Shown: in pieces, positions 61,662-64,000 of the stretch
Layout of the letters: each line of letters opens with the position of its first letter
Position numbering within the stretch: position 1 is the first letter of the stretch
Source: Salvelinus alpinus
Taxonomy: Eukaryota; Chordata; Actinopteri; Salmoniformes; Salmonidae
DNA: 64,000 nucleotides
Assembly: GCF_045679555.1 (NCBI RefSeq)
Contig: NC_092092.1
Span: 21,126,469-21,190,468, forward strand
Reading direction: 5' to 3'
Made by a program: the position numbers and the translations under genes
Notes under the pieces: generated by a model
Database searches by the model: none
What the model saw: only the letters and a program-made list of their open reading frames with translations
What the model was told of the DNA's origin: nothing

Positions 61662-63754
61662 GTTCTGGGTTATTTGATCTCTCAAGCTCAGTGTTTTTTG
61701 TTCTTGTCTTGAATTTGTTCTCACAAGGCAGTTTCTGTGTTGTTTCACCAGCTGTGTGTTTCTTTTGTTTGGCCTTAGTATTACTGGACGGTCTGAGACA
61801 CTGTTGTAATGACTATAGTGGGAAGTGCTTTTCGACTATCAGGCTCTGCTGTAAACAGTGACTGTCAATGTTAGCACTGCAGGCTAACTCCCTATATGTG
61901 TCGTACACTAACTTAGCTAGCATGGAGTTTATTAGCCCAGAAAGCTAGAGAGCACCCAGCCAAATGAAACAGAAATAAAGTGCACACATAGCGCCTCTTT
62001 CACACCCTTGACTGACAGGCCTGATGAGAGCAAGGAAATGGGTGAAAAAGACTGGAGCAATAAAATCTGATTGGAGCTAACCGTAGTCGAGGGACCCTGC
62101 TGAAAAGGTCATTTTGACTCCAAATACGTGCGGTAGAAAGAAATGACAGTTTCTACAGTTTGAAGACGTGTATTGTTGAGTGTGTTTATTTATTTATTAG
62201 AAGTTATACATTGTCATACATTTACTTGATGTGTTATGGACGATATGTGAATCTACAAGTTCTGCCTAAAATGTGATTCCAACTTATGTTTTCATAGATA
62301 AGAAATAGATTCAGATTGAAGCAGATTTCAAAGATATCATGATACCAAAATGATGTCTAATGGTTTTTGGATGATCTAGGTCTACGATCTTCCTTCCCAG
62401 AAGGATACTGTGTGTATTTTCCCTGACATGAACACTTTCCTGTTGACAGTGGCTTTGTTCTCACATGTCAATCACTGGTGATGTGGGCGGAGCCTCACTT
62501 CAGGGGAATCCCCTGGGTCATATTTTCAGCCCCAGCTGTGTTTGAAAACACAGTGAAACACAGCCGGATATTAAAGAAGCTGTCACTCCTCACCTCTCTC
62601 CCCTCTCCTTGCCCCCATACCCCTCCTCCCCTAGAGCACCCTGGGAAAGTGTGCTGTTTAGCAGTTAAGGTTAGGGCAGGTTTTGTGTCAAGGCAGGTGA
62701 GATGGCTCCATGGCCCATGGCAGGTGATTGTGATGTCACTTCCATCGGTAGTCCTAGCAGCATTCTCAAGGTCTTGTTTGGTAGACACGTTTTGATTGGC
62801 TGACCCTCTGGGCTCTTCTCCGACTCTGAGTCTATAGGTGCCTGCAGGGCGGACAGGAAGAGAGGGGTAAGTGGAAGGAGGGAAGAAAGGAGGGGTGGCA
62901 AGTGATGTAGGGGTGACAGTGATTGATGGCTCTTGCCTGAAAGCAGCTTCTGAGCGTGGGAAAAAAGTGAAGTTTTGCCACTGAAAGGCTGTGGCTCAAA
63001 CGCAGGAGGAGCCCTAACTTTCACTGTAACCCATTTGGGTCTCACATTTCCTCTGTTAGTGTCAGAGTTTTTCCTATACAGGTCGATATATGGCCCTGGT
63101 TACCTAAATCTTTCAGCTCAGGAGTGAAAACCCACTTCATTGTTTTTCAATGGAATTCACAATTTGGACAGCACTGTACAGTATGCCAGGCAATATGGAG
63201 AATGTAATTGTTTTCATACTATAGCTTTCCTATAACCACTGTTGTTTTTGTTGCCGAGGTGCATCGCGCAGCATGATAAACAACCAGTACATATTGTGAT
63301 CTTCGAACCCTAGGGCAATAATGTCAGAGGGGGAAAAAGTGTTTATTTGTAGTAACTTGTTGCTGTAATATTGCAAAAGGACATGACTGTTTCACCATTC
63401 AGGATTGTGTATGTGAGTGAATTCAGTGAAATGCAGAATTTGTTGTTGGGCTATATAACAACCGATCTTTCTGAGTAGTGAAGTAAGTGTGTGTGTGTGT
63501 TTTCTCACCGCATGCTCTACTAGTGGTGCCCTGTGGCAGAATGGGAGTGTGTCTCCACTGAGAGGTGTGATAGAAGGAGGAGGAAGAGGAGGACAGACCG
63601 CTCTGTTGGCAGGTGTTCATTGGCAGGCTTTCTCACAGCCCTCAGCCGAATAGCACAGGGCTCAGGGCTGTTCACCAAGGCTGTTACAATAACATAAAAC
63701 CATCTCCTCACTGTCATGATGCTTTACCTTCTGATTTACGACTGTTTATTGACA

Positions 63755-63804
63755 CACACACACAGGCACTTGCATGCATGCATATATCTATATATATATA
63801 TGTA

Positions 63805-63837
<33 letters not shown>
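63755..63837. repeat. (CA)n and (TA)n microsatellites
   Basis: A short CA run, GCATGCATGCAT, a TATATA run (63788-63803) and a second CA run (63807-63837) form one compound low-complexity patch. Confidence 0.93.
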
Positions 63838-63838
<1 letters not shown>

Positions 63839-64000
63839 TCCACAAACTCAACGCTGCCTAGCTGTTACACATTGGCTGTATATATTTAAGACACATGGGA
63901 CCTAAAGGCTGTCAGTCAGTCAGGACGAAAACATTTTCAGTGGTAGCCCTCATTATGGGCCATACAATCACTACCCTAAGGGCCTCAGTAGAAACTGCCG

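Larger units (their letters stand above)
60176..64000. other. SRBD1 intron 15 (open-ended): mostly low-repeat sequence
   Basis: No exon matching the missing HhH/S1 region is found. 60300-60460 has homeobox and OTX-type sites. 61000-61600 and 62450-63050 are GC-balanced and low in repeats. Small repeats are listed separately. The window ends inside this intron. Confidence 0.5.

Noticed and set aside
60176..64000. Next SRBD1 exon (HhH or S1 domain)
   Set aside because: I looked for a phase-0 exon starting with a His-Asp-Val type continuation of the Tex signature and for S1 motifs; none was found, so the exon must lie beyond the window.

Overview
The window reads as vertebrate nuclear DNA from a ray-finned fish, most likely a salmonid. 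The evidence is several Tc1-family transposons in different states of decay, two LINE families with 3' tails typical of salmonids, tRNA-derived SINEs of salmonid type, hAT-like and fold-back elements, long (TG)n tracts and very long minisatellites. Nothing bacterial, plasmid-like or phage-like is present. Recognition of repeat families is from memory of their sequences; no database was searched.

The only protein-coding host gene I can support is SRBD1 (S1 RNA-binding domain-containing protein 1, the eukaryotic Tex-family protein) on the + strand. I resolve 15 coding exons between 7590 and 58739. Joined at GT-AG splice sites they give one uninterrupted frame of 2,193 nt (731 codons). This covers the charged N-terminal tail, the Tex N-terminal and central helical region and the YqgF/RNase H-like fold. 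The helix-hairpin-helix and S1 domains must lie beyond 64000. A TATA-less promoter candidate (inverted CCAAT, CACGTG E-box, ETS sites) lies at 4530-4680.

Layout: 1-7510 is upstream DNA or a putative first intron, with two Tc1 elements and other repeat copies. 7590-12308 is a compact cluster of eight coding exons. 12309-25433 holds five more exons and a LINE with an unbroken 674-codon reverse-transcriptase frame. 25434-52634 is one 27.2-kb intron filled with four minisatellites, two hAT-like DNA elements, SINEs, a second LINE, a Tc1 element interrupted by an antisense LINE fragment, and another Tc1 copy. 52635-58739 has two exons separated by a roughly 70-copy 34-bp minisatellite. 58740-64000 is the start of a further intron, opening with a roughly 29-copy 48/49-bp minisatellite.

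I do not see a convincing undescribed biological system. The features most worth a second look are tandem arrays that begin within a few tens of bases of three SRBD1 5' splice sites, a lysine/proline coding repeat in exon 2, inverted MITE ends flanking one exon, the nested transposon structures, and several low-repeat intronic blocks with homeobox, TCF or PBX-type sites. Those blocks could be long-range enhancers, since SRBD1 neighbours SIX3/SIX2 in other vertebrates. Most long open frames in the window are artefacts of tandem repeats.
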